DNA from: Ensifer sp. Root278
Lineage (GTDB): Bacteria; Pseudomonadota; Alphaproteobacteria; Rhizobiales; Rhizobiaceae
Reading direction: 5' to 3'
DNA: 48,783 nucleotides
Assembly: GCF_001429285.1 (NCBI RefSeq)
Contig: NZ_LMJJ01000018.1
Location: forward strand, 7,581 to 56,363
Shown here: piece after piece, positions 42,972-48,783 of the stretch
Position numbering within the stretch: position 1 is the first letter of the stretch
Layout of the letters: every line of letters starts with the position of its first letter
Made by a program: the position numbers and the translations under genes
Notes under the pieces: model-generated
What the model was told of the DNA's origin: nothing
Database searches by the model: none
The model's input: only the letters and a program-made list of their open reading frames with translations

Positions 42972-43396
42972 GTCGAAGTTCCTTTCTCGTGTTTCGGGCC
43001 GCGCCCTTCGCGGCCTCGATGGCTGTCGAAAGGACCGGGGACGATCGGACCGCACCCATAGGGCCAAAATGAAATGGAGGGCGGCAAGGAGCAGTTTTGT
43101 TCGATGGCGAGGAATGGCGGCTTGAGCCGCCAGGGGTAAGAAAACTGCGGATGCCGTTGCGGGAGGACGATCGAGGCTCCAGCCGCTTTCCGGTCAGACA
43201 CGCCCATCGAGCCCGCGCAGGACGCTGCCGCAGCAAGAGAGAACATTGCCCTGGCAAGGTAGGTGAAACAGGACCATCCTGCGGACTTCGTCTCTGTACC
43301 GGCCCGCTCGCACCGCATCTCCATCCTCGATCAAGGCAGAGTTGCCAATGGGCTAGCGCACGATCGTTCGATTGGGATTCGTCACCTGGGGGAACC
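42972..43396. other. Intergenic region with DUF736 leader
   Basis: About 425 bp. Near the DUF736 start a GC-rich hairpin (GGCCGCG...CGCGGCC, about 42990-43015) is present, similar in style to the leader of the DUF932 gene. The rest shows only short frames without ribosome sites. No clear gene was identified. Confidence 0.35.
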
Positions 43397-43576
43397 ATGC
43401 GCCAGCAGACAACGTCATTCATCGTTGAGATTAAACAGTCGCGCAATCCGAAGTCCGGCACGCGGAAAACGTCGATCTGGGGAAAGTTAGATCTCAGGGC
43501 GAGCGACGAGCTGCTTGAAACGACACGGACCGGACAGGAGGCGGCTGCTCCGGCTAAGGTCAGCGAGCAACGTTAA
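43397..43576 (+). CDS. Small conserved-type hypothetical protein
   Basis: 59 residues from ATG 43397, preceded by GGGGGAA. The sequence MRQQTTSFIVEIKQSRNPKS and GTRKTSIWGKLDLRASDELL recalls a small protein family I associate with rhizobial plasmids beside DUF736/DUF932 genes; I cannot name it. It has no Cys and no membrane segment; it is basic in the first half and acidic in the second. Divergent from DUF736, on the opposite strand to the DUF932 pair. Function unknown. Confidence 0.55.
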   Translation: MRQQTTSFIVEIKQSRNPKSGTRKTSIWGKLDLRASDELLETTRTGQEAAAPAKVSEQR

Positions 43577-43699
43577 CCCAACGCCGGTCGCATCGTTGTT
43601 CGAACCGAATGTAGGTTGGAAAGGGGCCGGCGACGACGCCAGCCCCAATCTGATAGTTGCTACACTCGCGGTTTCGATCGACCGCTCAAACACTCTAGG
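43577..43699. other. Short intergenic gap
   Basis: The stretch between the small hypothetical gene and the minus-strand hypothetical gene holds no recognisable element apart from a GC-rich imperfect stem near 43624-43642 (GGGGCCGGCGACGACGCCAG). Confidence 0.3.
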
Positions 43700-44044
43700 T
43701 CAACTTGGGGCGGGCACAAGATTGCGGCGGGGACGCACTAAATATCCCCCGTCTTTCCACCGGTCGTCCACAAGATAGGCAAACCCTACTGCAATGAAAG
43801 AAAAACCGTTTTCGCGCGACGCGACGATTACCATCGGCTTGCACGGATGTGGATAAATTTTCGGGCGGGCAGGGGTGTTTGAGGGGCGGGGCTTTGGGGC
43901 GCCCCTCAATCCGTCAGCTGGGAGGCGTGCTTTGCCCATCCCGATTTGTGCCGGATCTGACGCAATCCAACCGGAAAAGAAGTTGCCGTCGAAGATCGCC
44001 TCGTATCCAGACTGTTCTGGACGCGAGGCGATTGAAACCATCAT
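43700..44044 (-). CDS. Hypothetical protein coupled to DUF932
   Basis: 114 residues from ATG 44044, which overlaps the DUF932 stop (ATGATG across the TGA), a coupling arrangement that supports translation. The sequence MMVSIASRPEQSGYEAIFDG starts it, then a Pro-rich basic linker (RGAPKPRPSNTPARPKIYPH). The C-terminal segment ENGFSFIAVGFAYLVDDRW then KDGGYLVRPRRN looks like a small beta-rich domain. I do not recognise the family. Composition is plausible for coding, but the protein is uncertain and could be a leftover frame. Confidence 0.45.
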   Translation of the reverse strand: MMVSIASRPEQSGYEAIFDGNFFSGWIASDPAQIGMGKARLPADGLRGAPKPRPSNTPARPKIYPHPCKPMVIVASRENGFSFIAVGFAYLVDDRWKDGGYLVRPRRNLVPAPS

Positions 44045-44895
44045 CGGTTGCGCAGCAATCTGGCCATGCGTTCCCCTACAAGCCAAAGAGCCTTGTTGAG
44101 CTTGATATCCTGATCGATGCCATTGATCGGGCGTGACGTTGATCTGCGCGGCCTGCCAGTTTCATCGCGGCCCACACCGCGCAACCCACCTTTGATGCTG
44201 TTTTCTTGAACGACATTCCATACGGTCCAAAGGTCATCAGCGCGATCCTCCTGGCGACGGGGCACAAGCAGTTGTTCTGGCTTGATCGGTGTCGTCACAG
44301 CGCCGTCGGCGTCACCAAAGCGAAGCAGATGCGCCGCCTCCGCCAACACCTCCTTTGCATCCCGCCCCATTGTGAAGCTCGACCAGTCTTGGGGCGCTGC
44401 CAGAGCTCGTTCGGCCTCCGCGAGCACGCGATAGGTTCCTTCGATCACCTTGCCTTGAACATCTCCGGAGTGCCGGACTTTGATCGCGTCAATCGTTCCG
44501 GTGTGGGCCACGAGTGAATTGAGGCAGCAAACTCGGAATAGCCCCGCGAGCAACTCATAGGCACTCGTTCCATCATTTGCGTTTTTGAGGAGAATTTCGC
44601 AGACGGTGTCACCCACTTTGTAGACATTTCCGTCATCGAGGCGACGAAGACGGATAAGGTGCTTGGTAAAGTTGGCCTTTCCTTCCGTGCGGCTGACTGA
44701 CTGGCGCGCTCCGACCGGCGCGAAGCCCTCCTTCATCAGCCCACGCAGGATTTCGATTGTCGGGATTGGCATGAAGCGCTTGGAGCGGCTTTCGTGTGCC
44801 GAAGTCGCGAATATCGAAGGCGCAATGGTGCGCATCTCATCCTCGGAGAGCGCGCGACCCGTGTCGAAACGGGCGGTTTTGGCGTAGATGCTCAT
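44041..44895 (-). CDS. DUF932 family protein
   Basis: 284 residues from ATG 44895, with AAGGAG 8 bases upstream; the frame continues upstream to 45084 but that part is repetitive and lacks a site. DUF932 marks: MSIYAKTARFDTGRALSEDE, SRSKRFMPIPTIEILRGLMK, GFAPVGARQSVSRTEGKANF, then KHLIRLRRLD, NSLVAHTGTIDAIKVRHSGD and LWTVWNVVQENSIKGGLRGV. The family is widespread on plasmids and phages and resembles phage/plasmid single-strand-binding or anti-restriction accessory genes, but function is unknown. The leader upstream is GC-rich with several stems. Confidence 0.86.
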   Translation of the reverse strand: MSIYAKTARFDTGRALSEDEMRTIAPSIFATSAHESRSKRFMPIPTIEILRGLMKEGFAPVGARQSVSRTEGKANFTKHLIRLRRLDDGNVYKVGDTVCEILLKNANDGTSAYELLAGLFRVCCLNSLVAHTGTIDAIKVRHSGDVQGKVIEGTYRVLAEAERALAAPQDWSSFTMGRDAKEVLAEAAHLLRFGDADGAVTTPIKPEQLLVPRRQEDRADDLWTVWNVVQENSIKGGLRGVGRDETGRPRRSTSRPINGIDQDIKLNKALWLVGERMARLLRNR

Positions 44896-45429
44896 ACTTA
44901 GATCTCCTTTTCCCTTGGACCGCGAAGCAGGGCCGCGTCCTGCTTCCCGGGGCCGCGCGAGCGGTGGGGACGGAGGGGGAAAGCAGTCTTCGCGGGGAAC
45001 CGCCTGCACGGAAGCGCAGCGAAGGAAGGTGGGCGGAAGACTGTTTGGGGGAGAGAAGGGGCAAAGTCCCTCGGCCCCCTTCAACCGATCCGATAGGCTC
45101 GGTCATTTCACAAAGAAGCGTATCGGAGCTTTCAGCATAGCGCCGCGTCCTCGCGGGAAAGCGGGAATTCGCGTTACGTGAAGGCGGAAAAAGGGCCGCC
45201 GCAGGAGCTTCAACATAGTGGCCCGAAGGGAAGCGGGACCGACTGCCCCCGTCCGAAGCGTTCCGGTAGGCTACTTTGAGCACGGGTGTTGCAAAGGCAT
45301 CTGCCGCATTGGTGTTCTTTGGTTCAAAATTGGACGCCACATCACTTTAAATTAGACGAACGGCATGCTGGAGGATGCCGCCGACGGCAGTATTTGGGTT
45401 TTCCGACAACGCACTGGGCGTGAACCAGG
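44896..45429. other. Leader and intergenic DNA upstream of DUF932
   Basis: About 530 bp, GC-rich. It contains repeated short GC-rich stems (for example around GGGGCCGCGCGAGCGG, about 44949-44964) and several weak frames that run on from the DUF932 gene without their own ribosome sites. Near 45340-45360 there is an AT-rich patch (atcactttaaattagacg). No gene is supported here. Confidence 0.35.
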
Positions 45430-45492
45430 AACAGCCGGCCGATCCTCTCCGGTGTCTCCGGTGATTGGCAGTGCCCGCTTCGATTTCCGCAA
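45430..45492 (-). pseudogene. Relic of a hipB-like antitoxin gene
   Basis: The plus-strand DNA here (ACAGCCGGCCGATCCTCTCC, then GGTGTCTCC, and AGTGCCCGCTTCGATTTCCG) closely matches part of the intact hipB at about 47030-47095 (ACAGCCGGCCAATCTTGTCC, AACGTCTCC, AGTGCCCGCTTCGATTTCCG). Read on the minus strand it gives AEIEAGTAN, then, in a shifted frame, ETPERIGRLF, against AEIEAGTANPTLETLDKIGRLF in hipB. The surrounding hipB sequence is gone. It is a short decayed copy left of the Fic gene. Confidence 0.7.
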
Positions 45493-45542
45493 TCTATGTC
45501 GGCTAGGGCCCAAGCCCTACCCATGACCAGTGGCGACATTTG

Positions 45543-46139
45543 TCAGGTGCGCGCGAATAGCAGCAGCGGTGCGATATCATGGTTGTCGGCTGCACGAAGT
45601 GCCGCCATGTAACGGGTGCGAAGCTCGCCGACATCGGCCAGCGTCCCGCCACCCCAGCTGAAATGTTCGCCGCCAAGGCGCTCGATCAGAAGATCGGCTA
45701 CCAAGCGAGCGTGACGACCATTTCCGTTGGGAAATGGATGGATGGCAACCAGGCGATGGTGAAACCTGATCGCAATCTCATCCGCCGGAAATGTCTGATG
45801 CCCAATCCAATAGTGGACGTCGCTTAACAGGCCCGCCAGCTCCATTCCGATGCGGTAGGGTTGGACGCCGATGTTGCGCTCCGTCGTTCGGAAGACGCCG
45901 GCCCATTCCCAGACGTCGCCAAGCATCCGCTTGTGCAGTGTTCGCATGAAATCCTCGCTGAGCAGTCGCTCAAGCGATACGCGTCGACGACCACGCGCCC
46001 AGGCCGCACCTTCGACAATGTTCTCCCGCTCTGCCTCGTTGAGATCACGACGGTGCGTGATCCATGTCTGAAGGAGCCCCTCGCGCTCATTTGGTTCCAG
46101 GGGTGTTGCGTCCTCAGGCTCCTGAAACAGGTCCGTCAT
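45543..46139 (-). CDS. Fic/DOC-family protein, 'mobile mystery protein B'
   Basis: 198 residues. The Fic motif is HPFPNGNGRHAR (about residues 133-144, matching HxFxxGNGRxxR), with the preceding helix VHYWIGHQTFPADEIAIRFH. The N-terminal RDLNEAERENIVEGAAWARG and WAGVFRTTERNIGVQPYRIG fit the family named mobile mystery protein B, always found next to mobile mystery protein A. Fic enzymes transfer AMP or similar groups to protein hydroxyls; an inhibitory S/T-xxxE-G/N helix was not located with certainty. The start overlaps the upstream XRE gene by 4 bases, like a toxin-antitoxin pair. Confidence 0.86.
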   Translation of the reverse strand: MTDLFQEPEDATPLEPNEREGLLQTWITHRRDLNEAERENIVEGAAWARGRRRVSLERLLSEDFMRTLHKRMLGDVWEWAGVFRTTERNIGVQPYRIGMELAGLLSDVHYWIGHQTFPADEIAIRFHHRLVAIHPFPNGNGRHARLVADLLIERLGGEHFSWGGGTLADVGELRTRYMAALRAADNHDIAPLLLFART

Positions 46140-46597
46140 GTCTCATTCCAGAGGTCGCGTTCGGAGAGCCTGTCGCGAATGTATGCCTGGACACGGGATT
46201 CGAGGTCAGCTTCGTCCGTGCCCTGAGCTTCGAGCCGCATCGTGTGCGCGACGCGGTGAAGCTCCCGCGTCGCGATCTTCCTTGCGCGCGCCTCGATGAG
46301 AGCCTCCAGTGAACTGTTGGGAACAAGTGCGTAAACGAGCGTGCAATCCAGCGCCTCAGCTGCGCGACGCAAGGTTTTGAGTTGGATCGTGCCTGCGGCT
46401 TCCGACTTCTCTATGGCTTCTACGGTTTGGGGTCGCACCCCAATGCGCGCGCCGAGCTGGGCACCCGTCATCCCGAGCGCGTCACGCAGTGCACGCACCC
46501 ATCCTTTCGGCGGCGCCTTGAACCGATCGATTGGTTGGAGCGGCCGAAGTCTTTCATCGAGGCGCAGGCGCCCCCTTTTGCGACTATCGCTTTTCAT
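46136..46597 (-). CDS. XRE protein, 'mobile mystery protein A'
   Basis: 153 residues. The HTH is GWVRALRDALGMTGAQLGAR, IGVRPQTVEAIEKSEAAGTI and QLKTLRRAAEALDCTLVYAL (about residues 32-92). The C-terminal arm (EARARKIATRELHRVAHTMR, then LEAQGTDEADLESRVQAYIR) is characteristic of mobile mystery protein A. It likely represses the operon and restrains the Fic partner. The start is ATG 46597. Upstream there are several inverted repeats (46646-46715) suitable as operators. Confidence 0.87.
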   Translation of the reverse strand: MKSDSRKRGRLRLDERLRPLQPIDRFKAPPKGWVRALRDALGMTGAQLGARIGVRPQTVEAIEKSEAAGTIQLKTLRRAAEALDCTLVYALVPNSSLEALIEARARKIATRELHRVAHTMRLEAQGTDEADLESRVQAYIRDRLSERDLWNET

Positions 46598-46645
46598 CCA
46601 CGTTCTTCAGACTGTGAGCTGATCGTACAACAACTTTTATCAGCA

Positions 46646-46715
46646 TGCAGGCTGATTATCAACATGCACTATTCACGCTACAGTATGATTCTATCAATTA
46701 ACGCATCAGCCTGCA
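46646..46715. promoter_or_regulatory. Inverted repeats upstream of mobile mystery A, candidate operators
   Basis: TGCAGGCTGAT (46646-46656) and ATCAGCCTGCA (46705-46715) are exact reverse complements 48 bp apart. Weaker related half-sites are ATCAACATGCA (about 46658-46668) and CTGTTGATC (about 46718-46726). The left copy is itself a dyad (TCAGC-N6-GCTGA). The set lies 49-118 bp upstream of the gene start, in AT-rich DNA likely to contain the promoter. Confidence 0.6.
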
Positions 46716-46982
46716 GTCTGTTGATCGTGTGCGGAAATTAGCCTGGAGTCTGCCCCTGGTCACCTGCGTGGATGATTGCAAGCTCTCACTCTGATTTGGA
46801 GCAGAGAGTATACGCTCGCCCTGGGGGCCTGGGCCCTCAGCGCATCGGAGTTCATGCCATCAGCCTGCTGACGCCAATCGCCGTTGAGCTTCAGACATAG
46901 CGCTGCTCGCGTTTGCACAGGATCTCGGCCAACCGATCCGGTAACCTCCAGAACGGATGCAACACGTCGAGCGAGAACCTGA
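46716..46982. other. Intergenic stretch between mobile mystery A and hipB
   Basis: About 265 bp downstream of hipB and upstream of the mobile-mystery operators. Only weak frames without ribosome sites are present. The segment 46921-46955 has a faint resemblance to the hipB helix region, too weak to call. Confidence 0.3.
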
Positions 46983-47270
46983 TTAAGGATCCTGCCGTCG
47001 CTTCGGCACGAAACCCACTGCGAAGCCAAACAGCCGGCCAATCTTGTCCAACGTCTCCAATGTCGGGTTAGCAGTGCCCGCTTCGATTTCCGCGACCTGT
47101 CTACGAGTAAGGCCGAGGGTGTTGGCAAACTCCTGCTGCGTGAGGCCTATGCTTTTGCGCATATCCACCACAGCATCCGGCAAATGCAAGCCGCCGCGTC
47201 GCGCCTGTTCTGCAAGATCCTGGCGCATCACCGAAACCTGCTCTTTCGTCGGCTTTTTCCAGCGTGCCAC
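46983..47270 (-). CDS. hipB: HipB-like XRE antitoxin
   Basis: 95 residues. HTH core: LHLPDAVVDMRKSIGLTQQE, then FANTLGLTRRQVAEIEAGTA, then NPTLETLDKIGRLFGFAVGF (about residues 28-88). It matches HipB antitoxins that bind HipA and repress the operon. It starts 5 bp after the hipA stop, so gene order is hipA then hipB, the reverse of the classical hipB-hipA operon. An N-terminal extension of about 30 residues (MARWKKPTKEQVSVMRQDLA) precedes the HTH. A decayed partial copy exists at 45430-45492. Confidence 0.87.
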   Translation of the reverse strand: MARWKKPTKEQVSVMRQDLAEQARRGGLHLPDAVVDMRKSIGLTQQEFANTLGLTRRQVAEIEAGTANPTLETLDKIGRLFGFAVGFVPKRRQDP

Positions 47271-47275
47271 TTTGA

Positions 47276-48613
47276 TCAGGCTCCTTCCGGTTTAGAGAAC
47301 GCGTCATCAACACCGTCAGCGATCTCGCTGCAGCGCATCATGGCTCGTTCGATGATGACGTCCGGCGCTCCCAACTTTTTCGCATGGCTCGGCACCAGTC
47401 TGAGGCGCTGTGCGAAAGCCTGCAGCTCTGACATCAGCTTCCTCTGAACATCGCGGTCCGGCCAGACCTCAGCACAAATCCGTTTCCAGTCAGGAGAATG
47501 GTCCAGGCCGCCGTCACGCATGGAGGCCCAACGGGTAGATCGCACAACACCCTCTTTCGCCAACCGCATGGGAGCAAAGTCAAAGAGTGGTGACAGTCGG
47601 ATCATTCCGTTGGGGTACTTGCTCAACGCGGAGTTACGACCGTGATTATCGGGATTGCCGAGCGCGAGGTTGGCGATATCGCGTTTCAAATATTCTGCAA
47701 TGTCGGCAATCGGGTCATCGGAATGTCGTTTCAGTAGCTCGATGTAGGCCTCATGTGTGCCGATGTGACCGAACTCTGCAACACCGAGCGCCGAAACGAG
47801 GCTTTCCTGTCCGAGCCGGATCGTCTCCCCATTCGCGCTAAGGCTCCGGTCAAAGCGAGGGATGATCAGCACACCGTCAGCGTAAATCGACGGTTCTTTG
47901 ACTTTGAGACCAAGTTCCAAGGCAATGCGCGAATAGATCGCTTCGCCTTCAAGTATGGTGCGGTCAACTGCTTCAGGGCCACGAACAAGCTTGACGATGA
48001 CGTGCCGTAGGGCCTCGTCGTCGGTCACGATGCTGTCGGGATAAAAGAGCCCGTTCTTCGCCTGGGTCATTGACACTTTTGGCCACTCACCCTGCAGTCC
48101 ACTAGAACCGGAAGCCAACATTGCGAAACGGTCGGCAACTTCCATGAAGCGGTCCGATCGCCCGAGGATATCCGCCTCCGTTACGCCCTGGCGCTGCAAG
48201 CCGCTCAATCGAGCGGACTCCGCCTCTGCCGCTTCCTTGATGCGGATGTTGCCAATTCCGCCCGTTGCGGCTCGGAGGAGCAAAGATAGATCCGATGAAC
48301 GAGCCACTTCGTCGAGCCCCATATGCTCAGCCAACTTTCGCCGTGCATGGCCTTGTGGCATGAGATCCAGGAGGAAAGCTGGCCAGTGACGGCTGTACCG
48401 ATTTTCAAGGTCAATCGGATAGCGAACAGACAATGCGCGGTGATCGCAGACCGTCTGACCCGCGGCGAAACCCTGCGCGGCCGTGGCGAGAAAGTAGTCG
48501 AGATCGTAGTCGACGACCGAACTACCGACGTAGCCGGCATCGTCGTCTTTCAGCTCAAGAGCTGCCGCGTCGTGCCATTCGCCGTCGAAGTGGATCTGCA
48601 GCGTTCGTTTCAT
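47276..48613 (-). CDS. hipA: HipA-like serine/threonine kinase toxin
   Basis: 445 residues from ATG 48613, preceded by AAAGGGG at proper spacing; an ATG eight codons upstream is less suited. The HipA N-terminal beta domain is MKRTLQIHFDGEWHDAAALE, with HWPAFLLDLMPQGHARRKLA and LSLLLRAATGGIGNIRIKEA (the ATP-loop region). The kinase C-lobe holds the catalytic Asp in LALGNPDNHGRNSALSK and the Mg-binding Asp in LSPLFDFAPMRLA. HipA proteins phosphorylate aminoacyl-tRNA synthetases and stall growth. It is neutralised by the downstream HipB. Operon order hipA-hipB is unusual. Confidence 0.88.
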   Translation of the reverse strand: MKRTLQIHFDGEWHDAAALELKDDDAGYVGSSVVDYDLDYFLATAAQGFAAGQTVCDHRALSVRYPIDLENRYSRHWPAFLLDLMPQGHARRKLAEHMGLDEVARSSDLSLLLRAATGGIGNIRIKEAAEAESARLSGLQRQGVTEADILGRSDRFMEVADRFAMLASGSSGLQGEWPKVSMTQAKNGLFYPDSIVTDDEALRHVIVKLVRGPEAVDRTILEGEAIYSRIALELGLKVKEPSIYADGVLIIPRFDRSLSANGETIRLGQESLVSALGVAEFGHIGTHEAYIELLKRHSDDPIADIAEYLKRDIANLALGNPDNHGRNSALSKYPNGMIRLSPLFDFAPMRLAKEGVVRSTRWASMRDGGLDHSPDWKRICAEVWPDRDVQRKLMSELQAFAQRLRLVPSHAKKLGAPDVIIERAMMRCSEIADGVDDAFSKPEGA

Positions 48614-48689
48614 TGTCGACCCCTTTGATGGGATCATTACCGTCGAAATTCGAACTTATCAACCCCCTAAAAGGGGCAATAGTGGCAAT

Positions 48690-48783
48690 GTGGCGGCCAG
48701 GTTGAACTGTCCGCTTTGGCGCAAAGTAGAAATGTCACTTGAGCTGCCCTACTGCACAGCGACCAGCCCCGATCTGACCGGCT
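48690..48783. mobile_element. Possible end of an insertion sequence (IS21-like multiple terminal repeats)
   Basis: At the right edge the minus strand reads GTGACATTTCTACTTTG, then CGCCAAAG, then CGGACAGTTCAACCTGG, two related units of the form GACA-TTC-A-TTG/TGG about 25 bp apart. Closely similar repeated units mark the ends of some IS21-type elements in rhizobia (from memory). No transposase gene lies within the window; the element would continue beyond 48783. Confidence 0.35.

Noticed and set aside
44837-45340. Minus-strand frame running through the DUF932 leader
   Set aside because: It overlaps the start of DUF932 in another frame, starts at a GTG without a good ribosome site and is low-complexity and Arg/Ser/Pro-rich.
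46921-46955. Third hipB-like fragment
   Set aside because: Only about half of the bases match hipB and no extended protein similarity is visible.
1-48783. CRISPR arrays, tRNA or rRNA genes
   Set aside because: No regularly spaced direct repeats or RNA gene signatures were noticed on reading the window.

Overview
The window is part of a conjugative repABC plasmid of an alphaproteobacterium, most likely of the Rhizobiaceae (Rhizobium, Sinorhizobium/Ensifer or Agrobacterium type). The evidence is the repABC replication/partition operon, the Ti/Sym-type traI-trb operon, the divergent traAFBH / traCDG transfer region around an RSF1010-like oriT, small plasmid families typical of rhizobia (DUF736, DUF932, TraH) and consistently high-GC coding. 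No rRNA, tRNA or CRISPR array was seen.

Layout: (1) 1-1114: a decayed integrase fragment and a vapBC-type toxin-antitoxin pair on the minus strand. (2) 1570-5341: repC, an antisense counter-transcribed RNA, repB and repA (minus), with a recognisable repA promoter, operators, a candidate partition palindrome and a candidate origin inside repC. (3) 5709-15654: traI (acyl-homoserine-lactone synthase) and trbBCDEJLFGHI (plus), the mating-pair-formation type IV secretion system; trbK is absent. A traR-like LuxR regulator (15708-16421, minus) faces the end of this operon. (4) 16574-18702: two OmpR-type regulators, divergently oriented and both with degenerate phospho-receiver domains, with a small Cys-containing ORF and a 30-bp near-perfect palindrome between them. 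(5) 18704-31167: an accessory catabolic island. It holds an amidohydrolase, MmgE/PrpD and ornithine-cyclodeaminase-like proteins, and a seven-gene operon (spermidine/putrescine-type ABC transporter, TauD/TfdA dioxygenase, RraA-like protein, nitrilase/omega-amidase-like hydrolase) divergent from a LuxR-type regulator. Two XRE regulators and a broken higBA pair sit inside it. (6) 31214-33635: a 616-residue flagellin and a TTG-started HU protein. (7) 33886-42191: traH, traB, traF, traA (minus), oriT, traC, traD, traG (plus), the DNA-processing module. (8) 42217-48783: WGR protein, DUF736, DUF932 and small hypotheticals, the 'mobile mystery' A/B Fic pair, hipAB in reversed order, a hipB relic, and a possible insertion-sequence end.

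How it works together: RepABC and the ctRNA keep and partition the plasmid. TraI/TraR sense population density and probably switch on transfer. TraA nicks oriT, TraG couples the DNA to the Trb channel, and toxin-antitoxin systems stabilise the replicon. The accessory cargo appears to give the host uptake and breakdown of an unidentified nitrogen-containing organic acid or amine, plus an extra, very large flagellin. The least explained parts are the catabolic island with its candidate LuxR operator, the paired pseudo-receiver regulators, and the orphan giant flagellin beside HU.
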